Assembly (NCBI GenBank): GCA_041391505.1
Contig: JAWKNW010000003.1
Coordinates: 310,001-374,000, forward strand
DNA from: Rhodothermales bacterium
GTDB lineage: Bacteria; Bacteroidota; Rhodothermia; Rhodothermales; JAHQVL01
Direction: 5' to 3'
Length of the DNA: 64,000 nt
Shown here: positions 8,312-20,609 of the stretch, one piece after another
Position numbering within the stretch: position 1 is the first letter of the stretch
How the letters are laid out: each line of letters starts with the position of its first letter
Notes under the pieces: model-generated
What the model was told of the DNA's origin: nothing
The model's database searches: none
The model's input: the letters and a program-made list of their open reading frames with translations, nothing else
Position numbers and translations under genes: made by a program

Positions 8312-8623
8312 TCAGACTTTGATTTCGACATCGACACCGCTCGGCAGCTCCAGCTTCATGAGCGCATCCACGGTTTTGCTGCTCGTCGACAGGATGTCGA
8401 TCAGGCGCTTGTGGCTACGCGTCTCGAACTGCTCGCGGCTTTTCTTGTCCACGTGCGGGCTGCGAAGTACGGTGTAGATCGATTTCCGTGTGGGAAGCGG
8501 AATCGGGCCGCTCACCACCGCGCCCGTCTGCTTGACGGTGCGGATGATCTTTTCTGCACTCTTATCGATCAGGCTGTGATCAAACGATTTCAGCTTGATT
8601 CGAATCTTCTGATGACTTGCCAT
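8312..8623 (-). CDS. rpsJ: 30S ribosomal protein S10
   Basis: 103 residues from the ATG at 8623 (MASHQKIRIKLKSFDHSLID). The upstream extension to 8668 overlaps the tuf-rpsJ hairpin and is not conserved S10. Landmarks are GPIPLPTRKSIYTVLRSPHVDKKSREQFE and HKRLIDI. S10 is part of the 30S head and is NusE in antitermination complexes. Confidence 0.98.
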   Translation of the reverse strand: MASHQKIRIKLKSFDHSLIDKSAEKIIRTVKQTGAVVSGPIPLPTRKSIYTVLRSPHVDKKSREQFETRSHKRLIDILSTSSKTVDALMKLELPSGVDVEIKV

Positions 8624-8646
8624 CTGTGCTCTCTTGTTCGTAATCA

Positions 8647-8690
8647 CTGGTCGCCGGTCGTCGGTCACCGATTCGGCGACCGACGACCAG
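8647..8690. repeat. Heptad hairpin between tuf and rpsJ
   Basis: A 7-bp-periodic element. The left arm has three copies of a word close to NCGGTCG (8647-8667) and the right arm the complementary CGACCNA words (8675-8690). They pair over 16 bp with one mismatch and one G-U, around a 12-nt loop. It lies 3' of tuf and 5' of rpsJ with no T run. It is therefore more likely a processing or attenuation structure than an intrinsic terminator. It shares its 7-bp period with elements elsewhere in the window. Confidence 0.7.
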
Positions 8691-8702
8691 GGCCTGTTTA
8701 TC

Positions 8703-9893
<1,191 letters not shown>

Positions 9894-9950
9894 AACAGTG
9901 TCGGTTAAACTTATTCGTTAAGATTATGCTGGTGTCCGTCGTGGAGTGCG

Positions 9951-12044
9951 TTACGCCGCCACGCCTGTGGAGGCCGCCACCACTTCGTCGGCAACGCTCT
10001 TCGGCACCGCTTCATAGCTATGAAACTGCATGCTGTAGATGGCGCGGCCCTGGGTGATCGAGCGCATGTCCGTCGAGTATCCGAACATTTCGGACAGCGG
10101 AACGAGCGCCTTGATGACCTGGGCGTCGTTGCGCTGCCCGAGGCTCTCAATCCGGCCGCGCCGGCTGTTGAGGTCGCCGATGACGTCGCCCATGTACTCG
10201 TCGGGCGTTACCACCTCGACTTCCATGATCGGCTCTTTCAGCACCGGCTTCGCCTTGCGCGCCGCTTCGCGGAACGCCATGCGGCCGGCGATTTCGAACG
10301 ACATCTGGTCCGAGTCGACCGCGTGGAACTTGCCGTCGTACAGCCGCGCCTTGATCCCTTCCACCGGATAACCGGCGAGCGGGCCCTGCATGAGGGCGCT
10401 GCGCAGACCTTTTTCGATGGCCGGAATAAATTCCTTCGGGATGTTGCCGCCGACGACGTCGTTCTGGAAGTCCATGCCGACGCCGCTTTCGTTCGGCCCG
10501 ATTTCCACCTGGATTTCGGCGAACTGACCGCGACCGCCCGACTGCTTCTTGTGCGTATACCGCTCGTCCACGGTCGACTGCAGCGCTTCGCGGTACGCCA
10601 CCTGCGGCTTGCCCACGTTGGCTTCGACCTTGAATTCGCGCTTGAGCCGGTCGACGATGATTTCCAGGTGCAACTCGCCCATGCCGGCGATGATCGTCTG
10701 ACCGGTTTCATGGTCGATCGAGACCTTGAAGGTCGGATCTTCTTCCGCCAGCTTCTGCAGACCGGCGCCCAGCTTATCGCTGTCGGCCTTCGTCTTGGGC
10801 TCGATGGCGATCCGGATCACCGGCTCGGGGAAGTTCATCTGCTCGAGCAGGATCGGCTTGTCGATATCGCACAGGGTATCGCCCGTACGCACATCTTTCA
10901 GACCGACGGCCGCCGCGATATCGCCGGCCCGGACGTTCTCGATGTCCTCACGGCTGTTCGCATGCATGAACAGGATGCGGCCCACGCGCTCTTTCTTGCT
11001 GTTCGATGCATTAAACACCGCCCCGCCCTTCTGCAGCGTGCCGCTGTAGACGCGGAAGAACGTCAGCTTGCCGACATACGGGTCGGTCATGATCTTGAAC
11101 GCGATGGCGCTGAACGGACCATCCGGATCCGGCGTGCGCGCAATCTCTTCGTCGGTGTGGGGATGGATACCCGACACCGGCGGGACGTCCAGCGGGCTCG
11201 GCAGGTAGTCGATGACACCGTCGAGCAGGCGCTGCACGCCTTTGTTCTTGAACGCCGTACCGCAGAAGATCGGCGTGATGTCCATGCTGATCGTCGCCTT
11301 GCGGACCGTTGCGCGAATCTCTTCCGGCGTAATGTCTTCGCCTTCGAGATACTTCATTAGCAGCTCGTCGTTGTGCTCGGCGATGGCCTCGAGAAGATGG
11401 ATCCGCCAGTGACGGGCCTCCTTCTTCAGATCGTCGGGGATCTCGATCTCGTCCCACGTAGCGCCGAGGGCTTCGTCGTGATACACGATCGCCTTGCCGC
11501 GGACCAGGTCGATCACGCCGCGGAACATGTCGCCGGCGCCGATCGGGATCTGAACCGGAACAGGATTGGCCTTGAGCCGCTCCTTCATCATGTCGATCGC
11601 GTTGTAGAAGTTCGCGCCCGTGCGGTCCATCTTATTGATGAACGCGATGCGCGGCACATGGTATTTGTCGGCCTGACGCCAGACGGTTTCCGACTGCGGC
11701 TCCACACCACCCACCGCGCAGAACAGCGCGATGGCGCCGTCGAGCACGCGCAGGGACCGCTCGACTTCCACCGTGAAGTCTACGTGGCCCGGCGTATCGA
11801 TGATGTTAATCCGGTGATCTTTCCAGAAACACGTCGTAGCGGCGCTCGTGATCGTGATGCCACGCTCCTTCTCCTGCTCCATCCAGTCCATGGTGGCGCC
11901 CCCCTCATGGACTTCGCCCATGCGATGCAGCCGCCCCGTGTAAAACAGAATGCGCTCCGTCGTGGTCGTCTTCCCGGCATCAATATGGGCCATGATGCCG
12001 ATATTGCGCGTTTCCTGGAGGGCAACTTTTATAGTGTCAGCCAT
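9951..12044 (-). CDS. fusA: Translation elongation factor G
   Basis: 697 residues. Domain I has the P-loop AHIDAGKTT near residues 19-27, RGITITSAATT, DTPGHVDFT and NKMDR. The later domains are intact, including GMGELHLEIIVDRL and the domain IV-V region ending ASTGVAA. It is the ribosomal translocase GTPase. It sits between rpsG and tuf in a classic str operon. No Shine-Dalgarno sequence precedes the ATG at 12044. Confidence 0.99.
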   Translation of the reverse strand: MADTIKVALQETRNIGIMAHIDAGKTTTTERILFYTGRLHRMGEVHEGGATMDWMEQEKERGITITSAATTCFWKDHRINIIDTPGHVDFTVEVERSLRVLDGAIALFCAVGGVEPQSETVWRQADKYHVPRIAFINKMDRTGANFYNAIDMMKERLKANPVPVQIPIGAGDMFRGVIDLVRGKAIVYHDEALGATWDEIEIPDDLKKEARHWRIHLLEAIAEHNDELLMKYLEGEDITPEEIRATVRKATISMDITPIFCGTAFKNKGVQRLLDGVIDYLPSPLDVPPVSGIHPHTDEEIARTPDPDGPFSAIAFKIMTDPYVGKLTFFRVYSGTLQKGGAVFNASNSKKERVGRILFMHANSREDIENVRAGDIAAAVGLKDVRTGDTLCDIDKPILLEQMNFPEPVIRIAIEPKTKADSDKLGAGLQKLAEEDPTFKVSIDHETGQTIIAGMGELHLEIIVDRLKREFKVEANVGKPQVAYREALQSTVDERYTHKKQSGGRGQFAEIQVEIGPNESGVGMDFQNDVVGGNIPKEFIPAIEKGLRSALMQGPLAGYPVEGIKARLYDGKFHAVDSDQMSFEIAGRMAFREAARKAKPVLKEPIMEVEVVTPDEYMGDVIGDLNSRRGRIESLGQRNDAQVIKALVPLSEMFGYSTDMRSITQGRAIYSMQFHSYEAVPKSVADEVVAASTGVAA

Positions 12045-12134
12045 TTCTGGTATTCGCTAGGATACGTGTACTGCGCGGCCATCTCACGCTCAACCCGCGG
12101 CCATGAGCCGCCAGCCTCGCAGCGCCGTGTATGG

Positions 12135-12602
12135 TTAGAACCTGAAGTGGGAGAAAGCCTTGTTGGCTTCCGCCATGCGGTGCGTGTCGTCTTTTTTCTT
12201 GATAGCGCCGCCCTCACCGCCTGCGGCACTCATCAGTTCCTTTGCCAGGCGCACAGCCATGCTCTTGTCCGTGCGTGTCCAGGCGTACTGGATGATCCAG
12301 CGAAACGCCAGCGCAACACGACGGTCAGGGCGCACTTCGACGGGCACCTGGTAGGTAGCGCCACCAACGCGCCGGCTCCTCACCTCGAGCAGCGGCGACA
12401 CATTGTTCACCGCTTTCTTGAACACATCCACACCCGGCTCGTTCGTGCGCTCCTCAATGAAATCGAACGCCTTGTAAACAATGCGCTGAGCAACGCTCTT
12501 CTTGCCACTCCGCATCACACTGCTTACAAATCGGGACACCAGCTGATCATTGTATACCGGATCAGGTGATATCGTACGCCGTTCTGCTGTTCTTCTGCGC
12601 AT
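12135..12602 (-). CDS. rpsG: 30S ribosomal protein S7
   Basis: 155 residues starting MRRRTAERRTISPDPVYND. It has RFVSSVMRSGKKSVAQRIVY, NVSPLLEVRSRRVGGATYQVPVEV split over 88-112, and MAVRLAKELMSAAGGEGGAIKKKDDTHRMAEANKAFSHFRF in pieces at the end. S7 is the primary binder of the 16S 3' major domain. ATG at 12602. Confidence 0.98.
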   Translation of the reverse strand: MRRRTAERRTISPDPVYNDQLVSRFVSSVMRSGKKSVAQRIVYKAFDFIEERTNEPGVDVFKKAVNNVSPLLEVRSRRVGGATYQVPVEVRPDRRVALAFRWIIQYAWTRTDKSMAVRLAKELMSAAGGEGGAIKKKDDTHRMAEANKAFSHFRF

Positions 12603-12686
12603 AAGTGTAAATTCTAATAGGAAAGCTTCTTATAACGCTCCAGAGTCACCCGGCCACCGCAACGGCGCACCGGCGCATCCAGAAGA

Positions 12687-13064
<378 letters not shown>

Positions 13065-13080
13065 GTAAGCTTCCGTTCTT

Positions 13081-13099
13081 CTGACTGTTTATCAGTCAG
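13081..13099 (-). promoter_or_regulatory. Leader hairpin before rpsL
   Basis: Perfect 7-bp inverted repeat CTGACTG / CAGTCAG with a 5-nt loop, located between the candidate promoter and the rpsL start. It has no T run on the operon strand, so it is a leader structure rather than a terminator. A role in autoregulation or mRNA stability is possible but unproven. Confidence 0.5.
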
Positions 13100-13150
13100 G
13101 CACTGGCTGCTGCCATGCGCCCGACCAACGAGAATTTTTTTCAGACCGGT

Positions 13151-13179
13151 ATGATACTCTACAGGGGTGTTTTGTTCAA
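13151..13179 (-). promoter_or_regulatory. Candidate promoter of the str-S10 operon
   Basis: On the minus strand a TTGAAC (complement 13174-13179) and a TATCAT (complement 13151-13156) are separated by 17 bp, a good sigma70-type arrangement about 90 bp upstream of rpsL. The Bacteroidota-type TAnnTTTG element is not apparent here. This assignment is by pattern only. Confidence 0.4.
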
Positions 13180-13247
13180 ATTTTTTCTTCAAGATACGGT
13201 TAATTAGAGGCCATATTGCCCTGTTTTGCCAGATTTGCGGGCATCAA

Positions 13248-13287
13248 TCGATCAATTGGTATAGATCAATTGATCGAATTGCAATTC
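13248..13287. promoter_or_regulatory. Nested palindromes upstream of the str promoter
   Basis: A perfect 10-bp inverted repeat TCGATCAATT (13248-13257) / AATTGATCGA (13268-13277) has a 10-bp spacer. The 12-bp palindrome GATCAATTGATC (13264-13275) lies inside it, and a second 12-bp palindrome GAATTGCAATTC (13276-13287) abuts it. It lies about 70 bp upstream of the candidate -35 box. It looks like a protein-binding site; the regulator is unknown. Confidence 0.5.
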
Positions 13288-13372
13288 AGACAACGCCTCG
13301 GCCGTATCCCGTTCCCCTTTGCGTGTATCCACCCGGTGAAGCCCGACACGACGGGCGCGAAGGGGGCGCCAT

Positions 13373-13417
13373 AAAAAAACGTTCATCCCTTCCGCGTCGC
13401 GCGGCCGGGATGAACGT
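13373..13417 (-). terminator. Intrinsic terminator of ftsH
   Basis: On the minus strand an 11-bp perfect stem ACGTTCATCCC / GGGATGAACGT with a GC-rich loop is followed directly by a run of T (complement A run 13373-13379). It lies 40 bp after the ftsH stop. Confidence 0.9.
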
Positions 13418-13457
13418 AGTGCTCATCGAGCGTGTTCCTCAGGAATTTCCTTCGGCC

Positions 13458-15443
<1,986 letters not shown>

Positions 15444-15673
15444 GGGGACGCGTCCTAAGGTTAAAAGTGCGTTTCTTTAGCGGCAGGCGTTCTCGCTACT
15501 GCGTCTTTCTACGTCGTGATTCGAAAAAAGGATGTAGGTGGGCTTACCCGGTATCTACGCCCAGCGTCCAGGCCGGGTGTCCTGGTACGTCCAAGCCGAA
15601 CCTTTCAAAATGGGCTTTAGTTCCTCTGGCACACGGCTTGCGGGGCGCCGTCAATCCATCGCATGGTCCAGTC

Positions 15674-18600
15674 TCATCGCGGTTTCTGCAGATCCAGAAA
15701 CCATGTATTGGGGGGAAACTCGTCTTTGTGCGCGGCGAGTACGTTACGCGCCTCGTCCAATGTTGGGAAGTGCCCCAGTATGACCCGGTACCTGGTCGGC
15801 GCCTTCATAACGCCGCTGCGGTACCCTTTTTCCTGATACTCTTTCATCACGCCGGCCGCGCGTTCCTGATCGGCGAACGAGGCGACCACGAACACCCAGC
15901 CTTCTGCGGCCTGATCGATGGGCTCGGGCCCCTTGAACATGCGTTCCTCGGGCGTCATCGCATCGAATTCCGCCTGTTGCTGGATTTGTTCGATCATTTC
16001 CTGCACCTCCTGCTCGGGACGCAGCTCGGCAATGGCGCTGAGCCGGCGGTTGGCGACGTCCGCATACGGGGTACGCGGATAGCGCTCGACAATCGCCGCA
16101 TATATCCTGTCGATTCGTATCGGCGCCCAGACCGGGCGGACGGCGGCCATTTTTTCGGCGTGCGTCAACACGCGCGCCCGCCCCGGCGCTACGGGCGTCG
16201 CCAGCGTATCGGGCGTCATCGCCGGCACCGTGTCGGCCCGCATCGTGTCGGCCCGCACTTTGTCGACCCGCACTGTGTCGACCCGCACTGAGTCGACCGC
16301 TGCCGTCGTGGTCGAATCGGCCGGCAGTGCCGCGGCGACGGCGGCGGAATCGGGCAGCGCCGATTGCCCCGACGCCGACGTATCGGACGCCGGCGTGGCG
16401 GGCCGTGCCGTCCGGGGAGGGATAACACGACGCTGAGCGGAAGCCAGGGTGTCGGCGGGCGCTCCCTCTTTCTGTGGGGTCACGCCGGCCGCGCCGTTCT
16501 CCGCAGCCGGGGTCGCTTGAGCCGGGGTCGTGGGAGGCACGGGGGGCAGGGTCGTCTTGAGCGTATCGACGAAGGCGAGATGCGCGAGCAGGGAGTCGGG
16601 CAGATCCGGCACCGGCAGGGCATAGATGTCGAGGCTGTCGGCATCCGCCCATTCCATATACATGGCCCCGATCGCCAGCATCGCGCGCGGGGCGATGTCG
16701 CTGGACGGATAGGCCTCGGCGGCGAGGATCATCTCCTCGATGGCGCGTCCGTACTGTCTGGCGTTCCACATGTCGTAAGCGCGGTCGTAGGCGGCATCGG
16801 CGAGGGCGGTGGAGTCCGGCACCTCGATGACCTCGATCGGCGCCATGCCCAGCTGTTCGCGGACCCGCCCGGCGAAGTCGTTGCTCGGAAAGAGATCAAG
16901 AACCCGCGCATACAGACCCTGCGCGGCAAGCGTATCGCCCAGGGCGCGCTGCACCTCGGCGAGGGCGTAATAGGCGCGTTGGGCCACGGGCAGATCGCCG
17001 GTGTCCTCGATTACCATGCGGTACCACGTGGCCGCGGAATCGGGGCGCTCCATGGAGAGGAAGAGCACGTTGGCCAGTTCATAGCGGACCTGCGCGCGCT
17101 GTTCTTCCATCGCCGCGCGGCTCTCCTCGTCGCGGGGCACGGCGGAGTAGTCGACGGGCGGCAGCTCCATGTCATCCAGCAGTTGCTGGCGGGCACTGAT
17201 GACGACGGAATCGGCCGTGGCGCTCTGCGCCGAGTGTGCGGCGGAGTTGACCGCGTCGAGCCGGCGCCAGTTAGGTACACGGGGGCGGTCTCCCCATTTC
17301 GCGATAAAATTGAGGCGTCCTTCCTGCAGCCGGATCCGGTCCTTATAAAAGAGGAAGCCCGAGTCGGCATCGCCCTGGGACGAGGACGACGACGCCGCCG
17401 CGGCGAACTGGTCGAGCTGTTTGCCGCTCCGATCCGCCACGTTCGAGATTTGCTGGAACTGCTGCTCCGCCTGCCGGCGCGCCTGGAGGCGCTGTTCTTC
17501 GAGAATTTCTTCCGCCTTCTTTTTGCGCAGATCCAGGATAAACGCCTCGAAGGTCTCCTCATCCAGCTCGCCCAGTCGCATCAGCGAATCCAGGTTGACG
17601 AGTTTGTTATGGACCGTATAAAAGCTGCCGAAGACTTCGGCCTGTTTCTCGCCGTCGGTGATGGCTTCCGGCGCATACTGGATGGCGGCGGCGCCGGGAG
17701 CCTGCCGGCGGTTGCCCGACTGGAGGGACGCCCGGGCGGTATCGAAGTGCGCGGCGGCATAGTTGTAGTCCACGTACACGTCGCGATACAGTTCGCCCAT
17801 CGCATAGTGGATTTTGCCCTTGATCGCATTCGCATTCAGGGTGCGATCGTCGGAATAAAGCAATCCTTCAAAGACGGTGTACGCCTGATCGCCCAGCCGC
17901 ATCGCCTGGTAGACCCGGCCGCGCAGATAGACGAGTTCGGCCCGGTTGTCGAAATTCTTGTCGTCCCGTTCCATGCTGCGCACCTGGCGCAACGCCAGTT
18001 CGGGATTGCCGTGCTGGGCTTCCACGCGGATTTCGCTCACCATGGCGGCGTACGAAAGCGCGTATTCGGGTTTGTAGCGCTGCACGCGGCGATAGGCCTC
18101 CATCGCCTTGTCGTACCGTTGCAGGGACTCGTACACCTGTCCGAGCAGGAAGGAAGCCCGGGAGGCGGTCGTCCCATCCGAGACGCGCTCGAGGCCGCGC
18201 TCGAGTTCGAGGGAAGCCTCTTCCCAGGCGTTCTGACGCACGTGCAGCTCACCGAGCGCGAGGCGGAGCAGCGACGCCCACTTGCGGGACATCCCCTCCA
18301 TGCTCAGGCTGAATTCGAGGTGATTCATCGCCTCGTCGAACGAGTTCGACGCGATGAGCGTCCGCGCGAGCCAGAAACGCGCCTCATCCTCCAGGGGCCC
18401 GCCGATCGAGATCACCTCCTGGAATTTTTCCTCGGCGCCGACATAGTTCTCGAGATAAAAATAGGACTTGCCGATGAGCAGCAGCGCGTCGTCGACCCAT
18501 TTGGAGCCCGGATTCTCCCGGAGCACGTCCGCGCTTTTTTTGATCGCGTCGTTGAACTCCTGCTGGTTGGCGACGCGTTCGGGCTTGTAGAAGATGGAGA

Positions 18601-18853
18601 GATAGATCGTGCGATCGATGCCCTGGTTGGCCGTGCGCTCGACCGATTTCACCCCTTCCGCGTACGTCTTCCGCGCATTGTAGAAGGTATTGTAATACGC
18701 CGTAAAGTTCTCGTACCGGCGGCCGATGAACGAGCCCTCCTTGCAGCCGGTTGCCAGCATCAGGAAGGCCGAGAGCATCAGGATCAGCCGGCGGCGATAA
18801 AACGCCGGCCGCCGCGATGGGGAAGAGTCTGGACCTGGGGTGAGATGTCGCAT
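15674..18853 (-). CDS. PorW/SprE-like TPR lipoprotein with C-terminal SPOR domain
   Basis: 1059 residues. Lipobox MLATGC with Cys37. The segment after it (RRYENFTAYYNTFYNARKTY) matches the start of type IX secretion lipoproteins PorW/SprE, which have the same Y-x-N-L-T-x-x-YN pattern. Many TPR-like repeats span about 60-420 and 580-760. A low-complexity Ala/Pro/Thr/Asp region lies at about 770-900. A SPOR-type domain (GWVFVVASFADQERA ... YRVILGHFPTLDEARNVL) makes up the last 75 residues. PorW/SprE links the PorKLMN motor to the secretion channel in Bacteroidota. The SPOR domain would add septal peptidoglycan binding. Family assignment rests on the N-terminal motif and architecture. Confidence 0.72.
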   Translation of the reverse strand: MRHLTPGPDSSPSRRPAFYRRRLILMLSAFLMLATGCKEGSFIGRRYENFTAYYNTFYNARKTYAEGVKSVERTANQGIDRTIYLSIFYKPERVANQQEFNDAIKKSADVLRENPGSKWVDDALLLIGKSYFYLENYVGAEEKFQEVISIGGPLEDEARFWLARTLIASNSFDEAMNHLEFSLSMEGMSRKWASLLRLALGELHVRQNAWEEASLELERGLERVSDGTTASRASFLLGQVYESLQRYDKAMEAYRRVQRYKPEYALSYAAMVSEIRVEAQHGNPELALRQVRSMERDDKNFDNRAELVYLRGRVYQAMRLGDQAYTVFEGLLYSDDRTLNANAIKGKIHYAMGELYRDVYVDYNYAAAHFDTARASLQSGNRRQAPGAAAIQYAPEAITDGEKQAEVFGSFYTVHNKLVNLDSLMRLGELDEETFEAFILDLRKKKAEEILEEQRLQARRQAEQQFQQISNVADRSGKQLDQFAAAASSSSSQGDADSGFLFYKDRIRLQEGRLNFIAKWGDRPRVPNWRRLDAVNSAAHSAQSATADSVVISARQQLLDDMELPPVDYSAVPRDEESRAAMEEQRAQVRYELANVLFLSMERPDSAATWYRMVIEDTGDLPVAQRAYYALAEVQRALGDTLAAQGLYARVLDLFPSNDFAGRVREQLGMAPIEVIEVPDSTALADAAYDRAYDMWNARQYGRAIEEMILAAEAYPSSDIAPRAMLAIGAMYMEWADADSLDIYALPVPDLPDSLLAHLAFVDTLKTTLPPVPPTTPAQATPAAENGAAGVTPQKEGAPADTLASAQRRVIPPRTARPATPASDTSASGQSALPDSAAVAAALPADSTTTAAVDSVRVDTVRVDKVRADTMRADTVPAMTPDTLATPVAPGRARVLTHAEKMAAVRPVWAPIRIDRIYAAIVERYPRTPYADVANRRLSAIAELRPEQEVQEMIEQIQQQAEFDAMTPEERMFKGPEPIDQAAEGWVFVVASFADQERAAGVMKEYQEKGYRSGVMKAPTRYRVILGHFPTLDEARNVLAAHKDEFPPNTWFLDLQKPR
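16225..16302. repeat. 15-bp tandem repeat inside the PorW-like gene
   Basis: About five copies of a 15-bp unit close to GTGTCGGCCCGCACT. They encode a VRVDT/VRADT-like pentapeptide repeat in the low-complexity linker before the SPOR domain. In-frame units mean copy-number change would lengthen the linker without a frameshift. Confidence 0.75.
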
Positions 18854-18944
18854 TGCATGTAGGCGGGCGGAGCGCCTGGCTCCGCCTCTCCGTCGGCTGG
18901 TAAAGGGACAACGATGGTAGCTACCGTTGCAATACGCGTTTGGG

Positions 18945-20357
18945 CTAGACCTGGGTGACGTGGATCATATTCGTGCGCCCGCGAGCGGGGAGCGGCATAC
19001 CGGCGGTGACCACCACGCGGTCTCCGGGGGAGACGAGCTGGTGTTTCTTCAGCAGGTCGTGCACCAGTTTGACGCCCTGATCGGTATCCCGTTGAAAAGG
19101 AATCGCAAAGGCTTTTGTTCCCCAGAGCAGGGCCAGCTGCTTGACGACCTTTTCATGGTTTGTAAAGGCGTAAAGCGGCATTCCTGGCCGATGGCGTGCG
19201 ATCGAGCGGGCCGTCGTGCCGGAGCTGGTCAGGCAGGCAATCGCGCTCGCGCCCACCTGGCAGGCCAGCTGATAGGCCGTATAGCTGACCGATTCGGTCA
19301 GGGCCTTCGATATCCATTCCGATTCCGGGCCCAGCGGCATCTGGAAACCCTGCCGCTCCGTTTCGAGGATGATCTGGGACATCGCCTCGACCACCCGCGT
19401 CGGGTGTTTGCCGGCTGCCGTCTCCCCCGACAGCATAACGGCGTCGCTGCCGTCGTACACGGCGTTGGCCACGTCGCTCGCTTCGGCGCGGGTGGGGCGC
19501 GGGTTTTCGATCATGCTTTCGAGCATCTGCGTCGCGGTGATGACCGGCTTGGCCGCCCGCCGGCACTTGCGGATGATCATCTTCTGGGTGGTGGGCACCT
19601 GGGCCATCGGCATCTCGATCCCGAGATCGCCGCGGGCCACCATGATGCCGTCGGCCTTTTTCATGATCTGATCGATGTTCTGCACGGCCTCGGGCTTCTC
19701 GATCTTCGCGATGACCTGCACCTGTTTGCCGGACGTCCGGATGCGCTGCACCAGGTTGGCGACGTCGGTCTCGTCGCGGACGAACGAGAGGGCGATGAGG
19801 TCGACATCCATGGAGAGACCGAACTCGAGGTCGGCGATGTCTTTCTCGGTGAGCGCCGGCGTGGACGTGCGGATGTGGGGCAGATTGACGCCTTTTCGGG
19901 AACGCAGCATGCCCCCCACGATCACTTCGGTGACGACATCCTCACCTTCCAACCCCATCACCTGGAGTTCCAGCAGGCCGTCGTCCAGCAGGATGCGGCC
20001 GCCGGCATCGACGTCGCGCGCGAGGGTGGCATAGCTGACGTAGATGCGATCTTCGCTTTGCCCGTCCGGATCCGGGGTGAGCACGAGCCGCTGCCCCTTG
20101 TGGATCAGCATGGCGCCGTTGTCGATGTCTCCGACACGGATTTTGGGCCCCTGGAGGTCCTGCAGGATCGCCACGTCCCGGCCGGCGGCGGCGGCGGCCT
20201 CGCGCACGTCGAGGATGCGCTTGCGGTGATCCTCGTGCGAACCGTGCGAAAAATTAAGCCGCGCGACGTCCATCCCGGCATCGATCAACGCACGGATGGT
20301 GCCGGGATCGGAGGAGGCAGGACCTAGGGTGCAGATGATCTTCGTGCGACGGGACAT
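18945..20357 (-). CDS. pyk: Pyruvate kinase
   Basis: 470 residues. It starts TKIICTLGPASSDPGTIRALIDAGMDVARLNFSHG in pieces over residues 4-38, and has the active-site signature IAKIEKPEAVQNID and the Mg-binding MVARGDLGIEMP. It converts phosphoenolpyruvate and ADP to pyruvate and ATP. The length matches the form without the extra C-terminal PEP-utiliser domain. It is upstream of the PorW-like gene on the same strand, with a 91-bp gap. Confidence 0.98.
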   Translation of the reverse strand: MSRRTKIICTLGPASSDPGTIRALIDAGMDVARLNFSHGSHEDHRKRILDVREAAAAAGRDVAILQDLQGPKIRVGDIDNGAMLIHKGQRLVLTPDPDGQSEDRIYVSYATLARDVDAGGRILLDDGLLELQVMGLEGEDVVTEVIVGGMLRSRKGVNLPHIRTSTPALTEKDIADLEFGLSMDVDLIALSFVRDETDVANLVQRIRTSGKQVQVIAKIEKPEAVQNIDQIMKKADGIMVARGDLGIEMPMAQVPTTQKMIIRKCRRAAKPVITATQMLESMIENPRPTRAEASDVANAVYDGSDAVMLSGETAAGKHPTRVVEAMSQIILETERQGFQMPLGPESEWISKALTESVSYTAYQLACQVGASAIACLTSSGTTARSIARHRPGMPLYAFTNHEKVVKQLALLWGTKAFAIPFQRDTDQGVKLVHDLLKKHQLVSPGDRVVVTAGMPLPARGRTNMIHVTQV

Positions 20358-20609
20358 GGGGACGTAGGGGATCTTGGATTGAGGTGCTGCAGAGAAGCGG
20401 TCGGATGTGCCCGATCCCGTTCTCCGGATCGTTCAGGCACACATCAACGGCAAATCACCTACTTTGATTCAAGCCGCTGCACGCGCCGCGCGTCGCGCGC
20501 CGGCGTGGGGTGTTAACCGACTGTTAAAGTTGTAAATTGTACCCCGGCCAAGAACTTGACACGCGCGTGGCCCGTTTTCAGGCCATGCACCCTCCTGCCG
20601 TCATGCGCC

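Larger units (their letters stand above)
13065..13457. other. rpsL-ftsH intergenic region
   Basis: 393 bp without a gene. From left to right it holds the rpsL leader hairpin, the candidate str promoter, a block of nested palindromes at 13248-13287, and the ftsH terminator at 13373-13417. No RNA gene was recognised. The 13140-13290 part is notably AT-rich for this genome. Confidence 0.7.

Noticed and set aside
16364..18862. An 832-codon plus-strand open frame over the PorW-like gene
   Set aside because: Antisense shadow caused by high GC; Arg/Gly-rich and without a signal or domain.
18866..18886. GGCGGAGC / GCTCCGCC inverted repeat after pyk
   Set aside because: A short GC hairpin without a T run, 60 bp after the pyk stop; not enough to call a terminator.
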